64,000 nt of DNA, from assembly GCA_041664345.1 (NCBI GenBank), contig JBAYKX010000008.1:55338-119337 (forward strand), written 5' to 3'. Shown here piece by piece: positions 63,942 to 64,000 of the stretch. Within the stretch, counting starts at the first letter, position 1. Each line of letters starts with the position of its first letter. The notes beneath the pieces are model-generated. The model was not told where the DNA came from. It made no database searches and saw only the letters and a list, made by a program, of their open reading frames with translations. The position numbers were made by a program, and so were the translations under genes. The DNA is from GWE2-40-63 sp041664345. GTDB taxonomy: Bacteria > Bacteroidota > Bacteroidia > Bacteroidales > SZUA-534.

Positions 63942-64000
63942 ATGAAAAAATTGATTGTAATAGTATTGACAGTTTTATCAATAAACTGTAACTCACAGAC
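63942..64000 (+). CDS. Cassette 4: N-terminus of a lipoprotein (runs off window)
   Basis: Only the first ~19 codons are visible: MKKLIVIVLTVLSINCNSQ, a lipoprotein-like signal with Cys16. The ATG is 60 bp after the cassette start (63882). Like cassettes 1 and 2, this cassette appears to begin with an exported protein; the attC that would close it is beyond the window. Confidence 0.65.
   Translation, partial: MKKLIVIVLTVLSINCNSQ

Noticed and set aside
1..64000. CRISPR arrays, tRNA and rRNA genes
   Set aside because: No regularly spaced direct repeats with unique spacers, no tRNA-like cloverleaf or rRNA stretches were recognised on reading both strands; only rnpB is clear among structured RNAs.

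Overview
The window comes from a Bacteroidota chromosome, probably a Bacteroidia-type anaerobe. It is AT-rich and weak in Shine-Dalgarno sites. Promoters, where visible, look like the Bacteroidota type (TAnnTTTG). Giant secreted proteins end in type IX secretion (T9SS) sorting domains, and there are PorP/SprF, DUF4301, DUF4293, DUF2027-Smr, DUF6146 and DUF6702 family proteins. A 2-oxoacid:ferredoxin oxidoreductase points to anaerobic 2-oxoacid metabolism. All assignments come from reading the sequence; no database was searched.

Layout. 1-2.1 kb: end of a vor/kor operon (VorB, ferredoxin, aminotransferase). 2.5-20 kb: two enormous cell-surface proteins (2357 and 2760 aa), a REP-associated HUH transposase (RAYT) wrapped in palindromes, and a PorP/SprF gene broken by one stop codon. 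20-30 kb: rnpB (minus strand), aldehyde dehydrogenase, DUF2027-Smr protein, queA, small lipoproteins, an AAA ATPase and a glutaminyl-cyclase-like lipoprotein. 30-55 kb: an MG2/plug-like surface protein, YitT, SixA-like phosphatase, an ECF sigma operon, DUF4301, SPFH plus a 57-aa ribbon-helix-helix protein, EamA, S37-like peptidase, a split LysO, TPR proteins, a KilA-N pseudogene, pabB and a T9SS type B protein. Several dispersed repeats and palindromes lie between genes, including a three-copy element of about 195 bp with covarying hairpins.

55.4-64 kb: the most notable region is an integron-like gene-cassette array. A tyrosine recombinase (55432-57039) is followed by an attI-like junction and three attC-like sites of 133-134 bp (57901-58034, 62495-62628, 63757-63889). 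The first bases of every complete cassette, starting at a GTT core, are complementary to the R'' box at the far end of that same cassette (9-10 nt including the core) and not to the neighbouring cassette. That is the signature expected of elements that excise as circles at GTT. Cassette 1 (about 0.88 kb) carries a lipoprotein, cassette 2 (about 4.6 kb) three secreted-protein genes including a T9SS-sorted one, cassette 3 (about 1.26 kb) a TPR protein, and cassette 4 runs off the window. The recombinase seems to lack the extra helix region that marks classical IntI, has a long unusual N-terminus with a 40-aa tandem duplication, and the GTT cores do not fit GTTRRRY. This may be an undescribed integron variant of Bacteroidota.

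How the genes work together: several secreted proteins feed the T9SS (type A tails at 2537-9610 and 61433-62392, type B tails at 10784-19066 and 51618-54224). The integron-like array appears to supply exchangeable envelope or secreted genes to this surface-rich lifestyle.
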